A DNA stretch of 64,000 nucleotides from Lingula anatina (taxonomy: Eukaryota > Brachiopoda > Lingulata > Lingulida > Lingulidae). The DNA lies in assembly GCF_001039355.2 (NCBI RefSeq), contig NW_019774736.1:737227-801226 (forward strand), written 5' to 3'. This document shows positions 13,301 to 24,702 of the stretch, in pieces. Under the pieces are notes generated by a model. The model searched no databases. It had not been told where the DNA came from and saw only the letters and a program-made list of their open reading frames with translations. The first letter of the stretch is position 1, and every line of letters starts with the position of its first letter. The translations under genes and the position numbers were made by a program.

Positions 13301-14144
13301 CCATGGACATTTGTACAACATGGCTGACACATTTATAAGGCGGCTCATAAAATTCTGTAAAACCATCCCTTACTTTCGAAGTCTTTGCCAGGAAGACCAG
13401 ATAGCTCTTTTGAAGGTAAGCAAGGCTTTCAACAGGAAGGACTACTTGACATTTGTTACATGTACAGAGAAATCTTATTAGAAAGGGGCAATATATGGCA
13501 TGCAGCTGGATATTTGAAAGTATCTCAGCTAAAAAGAATTTTAACCACAAGCTGGTACAATCATTTCTTTTGGGCAAGTTTTAGTATTTTTTAAAGTAAA
13601 CTGATCCATAATATACAAAAGGATTTATAATATAAGAAGTGTTCTGCCTATGAATGACCATATCTTTGATTTTACATTTTAGGGAGGCATAATGTGTATA
13701 CTGATGCTACGTGGTGCCATGATGTTCAACCCAGGAATCTCTGCTTTTACCTTTTCCAGACAAAATGAAACTGCTCAAAGTACACTGAAGGTTCCCTCCT
13801 TACTAAGCTCCAATGAGACAGATTTCTTTTGTCAGTTCCATAGGTTGGCGAAAAATGACCTTAAGACAATGCTATGTCTTCTTCTAATTGAGATTTTCTC
13901 ACCTGACCGTCCTGGTTTAGGGAACCTGGAGATTGTCAGCACTGCTCAAGAAACATTTGCAGAACTTCTGCATAGGTACTTGGAGTCAATATATCCATTG
14001 TCTGAAGCAAGGAAAATTTTTCCCAAGCTCATTATGAAGTTAGTTCATTTGAGAGAGAGAGCCGAAGAAGCCAGCAAGAAAGCCTCAGAGGCAGACATTC
14101 ACAGCATGGAACCTCTGATGGTGGAGATATTTAGTCTTCAGTAA
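4829..14144 (+). CDS. HR96/NR1J-like nuclear receptor (five coding exons)
   Basis: A ligand-regulated transcription factor acting in the nucleus. The family is the invertebrate counterpart of VDR/PXR/CAR and usually partners RXR. Exons are 4829-4894, 11774-11941, 12609-12726, 12952-13415 and 13683-14144, with GT-AG junctions and phases 0, 0, 1, 0. The product is 425 residues, near the length of vertebrate VDR or PXR. Zinc finger 1 uses Cys46, 49, 63 and 66 with P-box CESCKAFF, diagnostic of NR1I/NR1J. Finger 2 uses Cys82, 88, 98 and 101. A Ser-rich, charged hinge leads to the ligand-binding domain (about 205-425), which has [15 protein letters not shown] near helices 3-5 and a C-terminal AF-2 helix with Glu420 in LMVEIF. 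The first finger reads CCVCRDRAF where relatives have CGVCGD, a notable change. The frame stays open upstream of the chosen ATG to the acceptor at 4808, so a longer N-terminus from an unseen exon is possible. Family assignment is firm; ligand and exact orthology are unknown. Confidence 0.93.
5372..5693. mobile_element. MITE family A, intact, 3-bp target duplication ATA
   Basis: The ends read GGGAGCATTCACATCG and its complement, and the inverted repeat continues for about 75 bases on each side with few mismatches. ATA flanks both sides (5369-5371 and 5694-5696). The centre contains a CA microsatellite. A partial copy lies at 50441-50603. No transposase is encoded, so it would have depended on another element. 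Confidence 0.88.
5491..5527. repeat. (CA)n microsatellite
   Basis: Nearly pure CA repeat with single G interruptions, inside MITE A. Confidence 0.95.
5921..9598 (+). repeat. Large segmental duplication, copy 2 (inside receptor intron 1)
   Basis: A near-identical copy of 1-3430 in the same orientation, starting accctttaaattaaag. It contains about 260 bases at about 8958-9219 that copy 1 lacks, and lacks about 30 bases present in copy 1 near 823-855. It ends near 9598, where copy 1 reaches its N. It sits wholly inside the 6.9-kb intron between receptor exons 4829-4894 and 11774-11941. No exon was recognised in it. Confidence 0.9.
9706..9844. promoter_or_regulatory. Cluster of four GATA-type motifs in receptor intron 1
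   Basis: WGATAR matches lie at 9706-9711 (TTATCT), 9722-9727 (AGATAA), 9770-9775 (TTATCT) and 9839-9844 (TTATCT). The block has higher sequence complexity and GC than its surroundings and starts just after the end of the duplicated segment. GATA factors drive gut and digestive-gland genes in many animals, so an enhancer or internal promoter is conceivable. This is motif evidence only. Confidence 0.3.
9990..11773. other. Remainder of receptor intron 1
   Basis: AT-rich intronic sequence up to the acceptor at 11771-11773. Short open frames at 9871-10170 and 11162-11347 show no recognisable domain. Nothing else was identified. Confidence 0.6.
11774..11941 (+). CDS. Receptor gene 1, zinc finger 1 exon
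   Basis: Acceptor ttttccag, donor gtaagg, 56 codons, phase 0 at both ends. It encodes a basic lead-in and the first finger with P-box [11 protein letters not shown]. It is equivalent to 39552-39725 on the other strand. Confidence 0.95.
12609..12726 (+). CDS. Receptor gene 1, zinc finger 2 exon
   Basis: A 118-base exon after a long T tract and cag, with donor gtatgt and phase 1 at its end. It encodes the four-cysteine second finger and the start of the hinge ([13 protein letters not shown]). The exon length is identical to both minus-strand counterparts (34524-34641 and 24975-25092). Confidence 0.95.
12952..13415 (+). CDS. Receptor gene 1, hinge and first half of ligand domain
   Basis: Acceptor gatccag, donor gtaagc, 464 bases. 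It encodes a very basic hinge ([12 protein letters not shown], a possible nuclear localisation signal), a Ser/Thr-rich linker and the helix 3-5 signature ending in EDQIALLK. Unlike the minus-strand cassettes, the ligand domain here is split by an intron right after LLK. Confidence 0.94.
13683..14144 (+). CDS. Receptor gene 1, terminal ligand-domain exon
   Basis: Acceptor cattttag. It encodes 153 residues from [12 protein letters not shown] to the AF-2 helix and a TAA stop. An ATTAAA at 14250-14255 is a possible poly(A) signal, but the 3' end is not determined. Confidence 0.94.
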   Translation, partial: GGIMCILMLRGAMMFNPGISAFTFSRQNETAQSTLKVPSLLSSNETDFFCQFHRLAKNDLKTMLCLLLIEIFSPDRPGLGNLEIVSTAQETFAELLHRYLESIYPLSEARKIFPKLIMKLVHLRERAEEASKKASEADIHSMEPLMVEIFSLQ

Positions 14145-17100
14145 CTTTCATAGAAGTAATATGTTCATAGTGCCATAAACTTATTAATTAACAGTTCTTG
14201 CCCATATTGAATATACTTGACATGTTAACTGTTTATGAGTGTTTTTGTCATTAAATGACCAATTGTGTTCAGAAGAAATGCCAGAGCTCATTTAACCATT
14301 TTTAATTAGCCAGGTAGAGGCAATGCCAGTTTTAACCCTTTTTTTTTCAAAATGAAAACCCAAACCAAGTAGAGAGTACCTGTATAAACAGGTTATGAAC
14401 AGGTTTCATTCTTTTAATGTTACAGTATGCAATATGTTTGGTGATATACTTAAGGTATATAGCCATGTTGTAAAAGTTACCACATGAAATACTGAACTCA
14501 AAATATTTATGGTATTATAAAAAGGTGTCATGTGTGAACTGGCCTTGAGTGAGAAGGTGAGGCGAGTTACATTGTTTATGTCTTTCAAAGTTGATAATTT
14601 GAGGTCACTGGATAATGTTTGTTGAAAGCTTGTAAAGACCATATAAGAGGATACAGAAATTCAAAGCTTTAGTGATTGCTAGGATGGTTTTGAGATGATC
14701 ATGTAAGACTGATCACCAAATTAACATTACATCGAGTAAACTTCTTGCCATGCAGTAGCTCTCTATGGTTTGTTTAATGTCTTACTTTTTCAAAAATACA
14801 TTGTATACCAAATGAGAGGCAGGTGCAGGAATCTTTTGTAGAAATACATTACAAGTACCTAATTTTTTGGGTGGAGGGTAAATGGTGCCATTTTTATTGG
14901 GAAAAAAGATGGTGTTGCCAAAATAGGTTCCAGAAAAGCAATGATATAGATATTTGTATTAATAATTGCTCGTTAACATTGATATTAAAATCAAATGTGT
15001 GTCAAACTACTGGAAGGATGCACTATATATACTTGTTATATTTTGTGTGGGGGAGAGGTAACTTTGGTCACTTATGTGTGTTTTAAAGACATTGGTAGGT
15101 TAAAGAGGCTTATTTCCTGTGAAAAAAAATTGTCCAAATGTTTGTTTACATTATCATATCTGATAATTGTTGTCATTTTATTAGGCGATTTTTAGGGTAA
15201 TATGTCTAGTTTGCTTTTACTATAGCATTTAGAATTGAACAAATTAGGTTACTTTTGAATTTTAAGGACTTGTGACTGCTTGGAGAACAAATGTTTGGTT
15301 TATTCTCACCATTGGTCACAGGGAATCCAAGTGATCTCTCTTCTTGGTCTCTTCATCACCTTCATCTGTTGCTTAGGGGTTTTGTGAGTGTATGGAACAG
15401 TTCAAAACACTTGTAACAGCCTTGCAACTAGTGATCAATAGGGTTTGATTATAATGTGGTGTATTAAGGTCACACAAGCCTCAAGTCTTGCTCCAATGGG
15501 TCTCATGCAGCAGCTTCTGGTTAAGTATCTTTTGAGAAATGTTCCACTTGCCAGCATTATGGACAGCCAACTATTTGGTATAAAGGGACAAAGTGGGGGC
15601 CATAGCAGAGGTCAACTCGAACATGTGAAAGATAAAAAAAATTGTGATCCCTGCAGTGATGGAAAGGTACTAAAACAGCCTAGTGTACATGGGACATGAC
15701 GCCTTGTAAATCACTGTGAAAAAAAGCTTAGTTGCTGTGCACAAAAAGAGATAGGCTTGCAACAATTAATTTAAATGTTGATTAGAAAAAAACACTATAT
15801 TAGAAAGAACCACAGAAGAAGTCCACAGCAGGATTGAAGGCAGTGTCCACTATGTGTGCTTTTATTATATGAGATATTGGACTTCAGGAAAGGCTTGGAA
15901 AAAGGATTTTTTTTTTTTGGTTTGCACCTAATATGTCAAAATATTTCATTTTTCATATTGATACAACTGAGTTATTGTATAAATGTACTCAGCATATAAA
16001 ATTGGCAAATAGAATCATATATGAACATCTTTCTTGAATTTGAACAGGGTATACACATACATATGATTTAAAACTTTTCCATTTTAAGAGTTTATCCAGT
16101 AGTGCACAGAAAAAAAACTGAAAGATTGGGATTAAATAATTTTTGTGAGATGGTGTGACTATGTTAAATATTTTTATCATTAAGTGTTATTTTGAAAAAA
16201 CGCATGTACATAGGATTGCCTGTGTTTATTCGTGTACAGCACACTTGCTCAAGACTATATTGTCATAACAATTGTTATATTACCTCAAGTAATACTGGTT
16301 GGATGATTTAAAGTTGTGTATGTCCATAGTTTATTTTTTCAATTTATTAGAAATTTAGGAAAGCTTAACTGTGAAAGGTACTGCACTGGCTTGCCTATCA
16401 TTAAATGTATGCTGTTAATACAGAGCACTGAATTTTAAAAATAATTTATTAAATATACAGCTGTAAATTGTACACTTACAGTTGCAATGAATTTTCAGCA
16501 ATCAGGTAATTATGTATGGTCTGCTAAAACACATATGTTGATATTGAAAACATGGTGTCTGAACTGTTTTTGATAAGTAAAGTGTAGAATGAAGATGTAG
16601 GTCGTATTATGTCACTGATTTTTCAAGAGAATCAGGTTGGCTCACAAATAACTTTTCATGGCCATTGGATTGCAGAAAAAGAAAAAAAAACCCTTCTTGC
16701 CATTTTTATTGCTAATTTTGTTCAAAATTTAGATTCCCCCCCCTTTAACTGAACAAAAGCTAGTTTGAACCCATAATTTTATATCATAGTATAGCTGCCC
16801 CAGTTTCAAGAAAAAACTCTATTATAATACTACATAGCCCTATGGCATGAACATGGGAACATTTTATTGTAAAATTTTATATTACTAAATGACATTAGTC
16901 CGGCAGAGTAGGGGAAAATTTTTATTTTAAATTTGTTTGCTTTTATATACTGTAGATTTGTATTTAGCTGATAAATGTTTGGGGTATTTTTGGCAGACAG
17001 ATTTGTGGAAAGAAAGCTATTTTTCCAGTAGTCTCTGATTTTTTGCAGTTTTGAAGTTTCCAGTTCAATGAAACCCATTTTTGGTCAGCAACTTGTTTAT

Positions 17101-18119
17101 TAGATCTTGGTTGAAGTTACTTAGAATGTTTTGTATGTGTTAAAAAACAGTCTCAAGAAACTTAAAAATGATAAAAGATTTTACTCAAGATGATTAGCTA
17201 TTGATTGCCAATGCTAAAAAGATGACTTTGTGGAATATCTTCATGTGTAATTTTCAGGAACCAGCATTTTCAGGAGTTGAGAAGTTCATTTCAATCTCAG
17301 GCTGTAATGAAGTTAATATTTTCTTTGTTTCTCTTTACATTTTAAACTTCATTTTTGTTTCAATTTTTGTGTGCTATCATCTTCCATATGAAGTTATTTT
17401 TTCCATGAGGTTAGCTACATTCTTTAATTTATTTGTGGTAGTATTTTTTATTGCATCAAATTTAATTAAACTCTTTTTATTAGCTTTATGTGTGTGCATA
17501 AGCAGGTTACAGAGAATCATTACTGATGAAAGTTTTAAAACAGTGTGTTCTTGTTTAGTTTGAATTAAGAGCTGTTTTTATATACATGTATTTTGGTTTA
17601 AAGTACTAGTGAAATTTATTAGAAAATTGTGCATGGCAGCAGCGGATAATTTTCCAAAAGTTATTGTTTATTTTGTGATATTTGAAGTTATTTATTATCA
17701 TTCTACCCATATTTCTGTTTTGGAAATAACGAATTTGGTCTTTATTGTTAAATTAAGGGAGTAGATCTACTTTCTAAATGTGGGTTACATACTGGAAGTT
17801 ACTCTCTTGGTTAGATGCATATGGCTATACAGAGAAAAACTTCAATTGTTCTGGAATTTTTAGATCAAATGTATTCAAATTATTTGAGCACATGTTTTGA
17901 TGACTAACCATTTGTTTGCACTGAATTAAATAGGTTAGCCTGTTTAATTGAGTACATTTAATGTTTTAGGTAACCTAAGGCCATTCCTGTTGCTGAAATT
18001 TTCATGAAAACAATTTTTTTAACTCGCTAACCAACCACCTCTGGTAGACATCAGTTAAACTGTTTCTTAGGACTTGCTCATTACCAGTGAAACTGTCATT
18101 CTACGTAGATCTTGCTGAT
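14145..18119. other. 3' UTR/intergenic, no recognised gene
   Basis: AT-rich sequence after the receptor stop codon. An open frame at 17201-17563 encodes 120 hydrophobic, AT-driven residues with no recognisable family and is probably chance. Part of this may be 3' UTR. Confidence 0.6.
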
Positions 18120-18290
18120 TGCAATCAGATAGACATGCTTCCTTGTGGAGCAGAATACAGAAAAGCTGGTGATTTTACAAGGTGGAAATGAGGTTTGCTT
18201 ATCTGTTAATCTGTCATTGCATTCAGCAAGAGTCCCCATAGAATTAGATCAATCTATGTAAAACGATAGCTTCATTGGGAGTGGGCCTTT
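18120..18290. repeat. MITE-like repeat family C fragment
   Basis: Shares 'aatacagaaaagctggtga', 'cattcagcaagagtccc' and 'cttcattgggagtg' blocks with 3150-3312 and 9335-9475, but is more diverged than they are from each other. Confidence 0.6.
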
Positions 18291-18443
18291 AGAATAACTT
18301 TGGTGAGTGTGATATATATGAAGATTAGGTTTCCAAGCATTATGTAATAAAATGAGTTAAAGTGAAATGTATTTTCATATACAGACACTTAAAATGTATA
18401 TTCTGATCACTGTCTGTCCTTGTCATCAGTGTTCACTCCAGGC

Positions 18444-19003
18444 CTACCCAACTACTAGACGCTGCACCGAATGATCCAGAATTCACAGTAGATCAGATCA
18501 CGCTACTGGTTTTCAAGGTGTGTATCATTACAGACTTGAAGTAACAGAAGTGGCACCCTCTTGCCTGGTACACAATGTGATAGCAATGATTCTGCGCAGG
18601 GTTGGAAAGTAGTGCATTTCATCAAAATACATGCGCTGCTGCTATTTTCCCTGTTTTATGTAATAAATCGAACAATACCGTGATTTTTTAACATTAAGTT
18701 CAGGTTTGAACATAGCCAATGATGTTATGTAAATAAATAGGAGCAATCTTTTAATATTAATTTAGTATCGTAGATCTAATTCTGTCAGCAGAAGCATATC
18801 CTCTTTTTAAGAGAGTTAAATAAAGTTTTCATGGCTACAGGGATGGATGTGTTTGACGGGGCAAGTATATATGATGACAAAATTTGCCCTGGGGTATGAT
18901 ACTGTGAAATGCGCACTGATACACACCTTGAAAACCGGTAACGCAATCTGATCTAACGGTGAATTCATGATCCTTCAGTGCCATATCTGGTAGTTGGTTA
19001 GGG
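18444..19003. repeat. Inverted repeat, arms of about 90 bases
   Basis: The left arm 18444-18530 and right arm 18914-19003 are diverged reverse complements. The clearest stretch, ggttttcaaggtgtgtatca, appears inverted as tgatacacaccttgaaaacc. A direct repeat (ctgatcactg...gtccttgtcatcagtg) also occurs at 18398-18432 and 19062-19095, just outside the arms. It resembles a fold-back transposon remnant with no coding sequence. Confidence 0.65.
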
Positions 19004-20230
19004 CTATACTCTATAACTTCCAATGATATTTTTGTTTTACTTAAAACTTTACTTTGTATGTATTCTGATCACTGTTTTTGTCCTTGTCATCAGTGTCATT
19101 GTTTACCCTATACCTTTTAATGATATATTTACCTAAAAATTACTGTTTTTATGTTAAAAATCCTGCATAGGGAGGCTAACTCTTCAGCAAACAAGAAGTG
19201 GACTGTGTTAAATGTGCACGAAGAATGATACTGTTTATAAGCTGTCACAATCTGAAAATTTGATATTAGGTGGGTCACTTGAAAGTGAATAACCTTAGAG
19301 AATGCATCTCATCCCAGTTAGGAGAATACAGGAAAAAGCAGTTTAGCCAACAAGTGATTTTATTGGCTACGAGTCTCAGAGTAACTGGCAACAGCATTTT
19401 CATCAGCAAGGTTTATGGTTATGTAGCATTCTACAGTACACAAACAGTAAGAGATTGTGTTTTACTTTTGTGAACGTAAAATTTAAAAACAGATAATTTA
19501 TCCCTTGGTGCAGGGACTATACCAGTAATTGTCTTTTTCTCTTTTATAGTTATCACCAATTAGTCTGTTGCATTTTGAGTGTCACTTAAATGTTACCTTT
19601 TTCTCTGCTTTACTAAAAAGATAATGAGTGTGAAAATTGCCCACCTTACTTAAAGCATCATTTATTGTTTCTTTGAGTCTTATAAATGTCTATATACATG
19701 TGTGTGCCACCTTTGATCTACTCACTAAATATCTTTGATAGGAAGCACATTGTTATTGGCTTTCTTCTGGTTGTTTATCTGAAAGAGATCTCTCTTAGTT
19801 TTTTTTTTTTTTTTTTGTATTGAGGCCCTGACCACAAGTGCAATGAGTGTGACCTCTGCAATTTTAAGAGGTTGCCCAAAGTTTGGGGTTAATTTCTTTA
19901 AGGGCACTGGCATGATTTAATAAGGATCCCTATGGACTGTGGTAATAAGCTACCAAAATTTAAAATCTTCTATTTCTTCCTCATGTTGAAGGGTAAATTA
20001 AAAGTTTATTTTAAAAGGTTGGTCTTTATGTAGAACGAGTACTGAATTTCCATTCTTATTTAGTGGTTTCACAATTTTGTATTGCAAAGCATGTTGTGCA
20101 GCAATTGGAAGTGACAAGCAGTTCAAAACTTTTTTAGCTATTGATTGTAAATGTAAAACTGGGTGTGTGTAATATATTGATATTAGTTACAAATTATTTA
20201 AATTGAATTTTCCTTTTTAATTATTTTTTA

Positions 20231-21770
20231 TGTACAGACACTGTTAGTGTCTGTATATATTCTGATTGGTCTTTCCATCTGCGTAGTCACTGTCGCCATT
20301 GCTGTCTGACACATGACGTTCACCCCATAACTTCCAAACCGTATTTTTACTTCAAATTTACCAATTGGTTTTGTTTGGTAAAAAGGCAGGTTGCTTTCGA
20401 AAATCAGCATGATTGGTTTTCATTTATGGTAATTATTCTGTTTTTTTTGCACAATTTTGGTGACGTTCGCCCCATAACTGCCAGACCGTATTTTTTTTTT
20501 TTTTTGTTTTACTTAAAATTTACAGTGTGGCTTTCTTTGGTAAAGAGGCAAGTTGCTTTAAAACTTAGCATTATCAGTTTACATTTATGGTTATCATTCT
20601 CATTTTTCATTTTTCACACATTAGCATTTTCAGTCTCTGTTATATATCACATGGAATCGAATCACTTGCTAGTTTTTCAATATCCACGTTACCTGTAGTA
20701 CATAATGTAAGAGGGTAAGAGTGATTATGCTGTTTTAAAGCATTATGTAACAGTGCATCAAAATTGTCCAAAACATTATTTAGTGCACTTTTTTTGTACA
20801 GACACAGATGTGTCTGTACATATTGCCATCACCTGCGTCTGTCGTCGCCGATGGCGATGGCGATGGCGATGGCGATGCCGATGCCGGCGCCGTGCACTTT
20901 CCTTGTAAACACGATAAGTGGAGGGCAGTTTTACTTTTTGGCTTTATATTTACAGAGCTGATGAATATTCATAAAACGCAGGTCAAGTTCGAAAATCAGC
21001 ATGATCGGGCCATTATTGTAGAAGTTATGCTGTTTTTTCACTTTTCAGCATATATGCAACACTGTAAACACAATATAAGAAAAACAGATAGGCCAATTGT
21101 CATTAAACTCACAGGAGTGGTCAATCCTGCTAAAACGCAGGTTAAGTTAAAAAATCAGCATAATCGGGCCATTATTTTAGAAGTTATGCTGTTTTTTACA
21201 TTTCCTTAGATTCAATTCTTAGGCATGTTAACAGTTTCATTATTTAATTAATAAGATATGTAAAAGTGTTTTTTTGACATTTCCTGCATCTTTACAACAT
21301 TGTTAGTTGATTTTGTAAAAATGATGTTAAACTTTTTATTGTGTATTGTGTAATAAAGTTTCAAAAATGGAAATAAACTCATATCATTGCAGTTTGTCAG
21401 ATTGAATCATTCACTATGTCCAGAATCTCAGAATGGAAGAAATTGGACATTTAACACTATTCTATTGATATTTTTCCCATCTCATCAATTTTCTTAGTTG
21501 ATCATATAAAATTGGCTGTAAACTGTTAATTTTTTTTTATGTTAAAAATTGTTAAAAATGGAAATAAACCCATTTCAGAACAGTGCTGTCTTGTTATTTT
21601 CTGTTTTTGTCTGTACATTTGACAGCTTTGCTGCCTTGTTTCTGCATAATGTCTGAACATTTGACAGCTTTGCTGCTTTGTTTTCTGTATGGTGTCTGTA
21701 TATTTGCCAGTTTTTTTTTTTAACTTTGAGGCTATAAAATGTGTCTTTAAGTATCTTCAGTGCCATTCAG
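20231..21770 (+). mobile_element. Hairpin-headed repeat family D, compound copy
   Basis: Two short perfect hairpins (stem ACAGACAC, near 20233-20255 and 20795-20820) each precede a block with alternating CTGTCGCC/GATGGC-type sequence. After each come tandem units of about 160 bases containing 'ccccataact.ccaaaccgta', 'ttttacttnaaattta' and 'aaaatcagcatgatngg'. The copy closes with repeated tails of the form 'ctgtanatttgacagctttgctgc' (near 21608, 21650 and 21690). The same plan recurs at 54655-55640, and a partial unit lies at 19026-19135. No protein is encoded. It is probably a non-autonomous mobile element whose class I cannot name. Confidence 0.55.
20850..20886. repeat. (GATGGC)n short array
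   Basis: About four GATGGC units followed by GATGCC units, within family D, just after its second hairpin. Confidence 0.85.
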
Positions 21771-23815
21771 TTTTATGTTGACTATGATAGTGGCAAATGA
21801 GTTGACATTAGCAATATAAGGGGTTAGCTGTTAATCTAGGATATTGTGAACTTAAAGCAAAGTCATGTTATAGGAATCATTAATGTAGTATCAACTACTT
21901 GTGGAGCATTTTGCAGTAGTGGCAGCAAGGTTACCCATTGCCAAATGAGATTTTTTGCCAGAATGGTGATATCTGATAAATAAACAACACTCTGCTTTTT
22001 AAAGATCACCTAAGAATGTTCTTGTTATACAGGCATTGTTTCAGCCCCAGCCATGTGGTCAGTAGCCATAATAAATAAAAGTTTAACATGACCCAAAGGC
22101 TTGTTATTGACATTTGGTTAACCATATGACTAGCTTCTAAATTTTCTTTGCATTTTAAGTAATATATACGTTATATATATATATATATATATATATATGC
22201 ATTTAGCAAAAATGTGCAAATTGAATTTCAACAGCAGCAAGATTACAATACGAATTTTATGAAATGCATAAAAATAATCTTTAAAGACATTTTAACAAAA
22301 CTAAATTATTTTTCCAGATTTGTTGTAATTACTGAATAATGGTTGACTTAGAGAAATGTGCTTTTGTAACTGACATTTTGGAAAAAAGGAAGAATGGAAT
22401 ATACTTTTGGATGAAACCAACCTATTGAGCCAGTATTTACCTTTGAGAAGAGAAAATTCTCGTATGAACAAAACACAGCTCAAGTGAGGTGGAGAATAAA
22501 TTGCAAAAATGTAAAATTAAATCAAATTATGCCTAGTTTCCAATGATATTTTTTCACAATAGGAAAATTAATGGTAACCTTACTTTTCAGTTATTGTGGT
22601 AACGCTTTGGCAATAGTTATGGAAAAATGTACAGACACTGTAAATGTACTACACTGTATCAATACCTAATTTTGTGAAGAAGATTCACACCATTGATGTA
22701 GATTGCTTTAGAGGTTTAAATTTGATATGGGGGCATCTAATGTTTTCAGTCACTTGGTCCTCATTATTAATGATTTTTAACATGAAAAGGTCAATGAAAA
22801 ATATGGTTACAATTTTGGGTTTATAATTTCAAACTCCAGAGAAATTTGCATCAAGACATTTTTTATTTGCTGTATTTAAGTATTAAATTTTAAGAACTTA
22901 TGCATTAAAAAAATGTATACAAAGTATCTCTTCAACGTGGCTAAACTTAAACTTGATCTGGACAGGTTTCTATGGATGCTGAAACAAATATTATATTTCA
23001 CAAATAAATTCACGATGATTTCAATCATTGCTTCAAACACCTGTCATTAATCAAAGGTGTCACAGCTGCTTGACACATCAGCACACCTAAAAATCAATAA
23101 TTTGGCATGATAATTAACACAGGATGTGCCACTCAAATGAGAAATTACGTATACATGTTTCTTTGGCACTTAATTATCTTACATAAAAATAGCAGTTTGG
23201 GTTTCATCGTACTCATGGCAACTCCTTTTGGAAAAAAAAGGACAAATGCTGTTTACAGCTCCTCAATTATCATGACAGAGTGGTAAAATTACATTCATTT
23301 CCAAACACCTGTGACACAAAATTGAACAGGGCACAAGGCACTTGACTATAGGTACTGTTTGTATCTATAAATTATCATTCCTTAAATACAATCACTAACA
23401 GACATTATATATGTAAATGTGATAAAAGAAATTCGACCATACCTTAAATATTTGGTGGAGTATGTCCCACCAAATTCAGAATGAATTAAACTTTCTTTAC
23501 AGTGGTCGTGAAAAACTGTACAACATAACTCATTTCCAAAAACTATATAAAAGCTTATTAAAGAAGGCATACATTCTGCATTAAATTGTAGGATGATAAA
23601 ATGGATGCTCATACTTCCAATTCACCCCTTATACAATGTTATTACATGTAGGGTATTAGAAAGCATGAAAACGAATTATCTATAGATTTGAGTTAAGCAC
23701 TGACAGCTAGAGTCAGGAAATTATATCAAAAGTTATTCATACATGCTCTATATCAAAAGTTACCTGTGCAAAATAATTTGACATTTGATTTCTTCCCTCA
23801 AAGGTGTCAATTAAA
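21771..23815. other. Intergenic/3' flank of the minus-strand receptor
   Basis: Contains an AT dinucleotide repeat (22172-22199). A TTTATT near 22862 reads AATAAA on the minus strand and could serve the receptor cassette ending at 23816. No gene recognised. Confidence 0.5.
22172..22199. repeat. (AT)n microsatellite
   Basis: Uninterrupted AT dinucleotides. Confidence 0.95.
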
Positions 23816-24702
23816 TTACTTTAAGTCAAAAATTTCCAGTAAAATTGGTTCTATCTCACTGGTATTAACATGCAGAAGAATCTTGCCATGTTTTTCAGAA
23901 TACTGCTTGATTTCGCTGAGTCTTTGAAGAAGTGTTGGATACAGGGACACGGCCTGAGAGTAGGAATATGTAGCTTCTATGTAATGCTTCATAAGTACAC
24001 AGTAACGATCTTGGATGTTAGAAATAAGGGCTCTTCTTGCAACATTTGCATATTCTGGAGAGAAAACTGACAGTACGTGCAGCAGTACAAAGAGATTGAC
24101 ATCATTTCCTGCAGCTTCTTTCAAGCGGCGGCAGATGTAGAGGTGGTCTTCATACAGTGGCATCATAGTATGGCTGGTGACATTTTTCAAAATGAGAGTG
24201 GGAATTTCTCCATGTGGTGTTATCCAGGCATCTTTGTCGACGTCATAATAAGCAGCAGAGCGGAGCAGGATGCAGTTCATTGTGGCCCCTTTCAGAAGCA
24301 CAATCTGCAAGTCCTGACTCAAAGACATAAAATCTTGCAATTTCTTGGCAAATTTGATAAGTTTGCGCACAATGTTCCCTGTCATGTTAACTAGGTTACT
24401 CAAGGAATTCCTCTGGGAAACAGCCTCATCTACAACATAGCCTAGTGTGGCACTATATAAATTCTGCAGACTGGTTATTAGGAGTAGCTCCTCATCTGTT
24501 AGGCGGCGGGTGGTGGGTGTGGCATCTTCTGGTGGCAAAGTGGGGTCCAGTAAAAAATGGGCTTGCACATCTGAACATGGTAGGCCATCACAGGAGGCAG
24601 ATTCCTCCTCATGTATAATGGCTTCATGAATAGTTTTTGTACTTTTTCTTTTTTCGCGGTTTTGCTGGACCTTTTCAATCCTCTTCTTTTTTTCAACTTC
24701 AT
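23816..24702 (-). CDS. Cassette B exon: hinge, ligand domain and stop
   Basis: The acceptor ...caattttgcag precedes GATGAAGTTG-type sequence entered in phase 1. It holds a single-exon ligand domain with complete AF-2 and a stop at the low-coordinate end. The lysine-rich head (EKKKRIEKVQQNREKRK) matches the head of cassette A. Confidence 0.92.

Noticed and set aside
17201-17563. 120-codon plus-strand open frame downstream of receptor gene 1
   Set aside because: Composition is driven by T-rich sequence (Phe/Leu/Ile/Val), there is no family resemblance, and it lies in likely 3' UTR.
24077-24394. 105-codon plus-strand open frame
   Set aside because: Antisense shadow of the cassette B ligand-domain exon.
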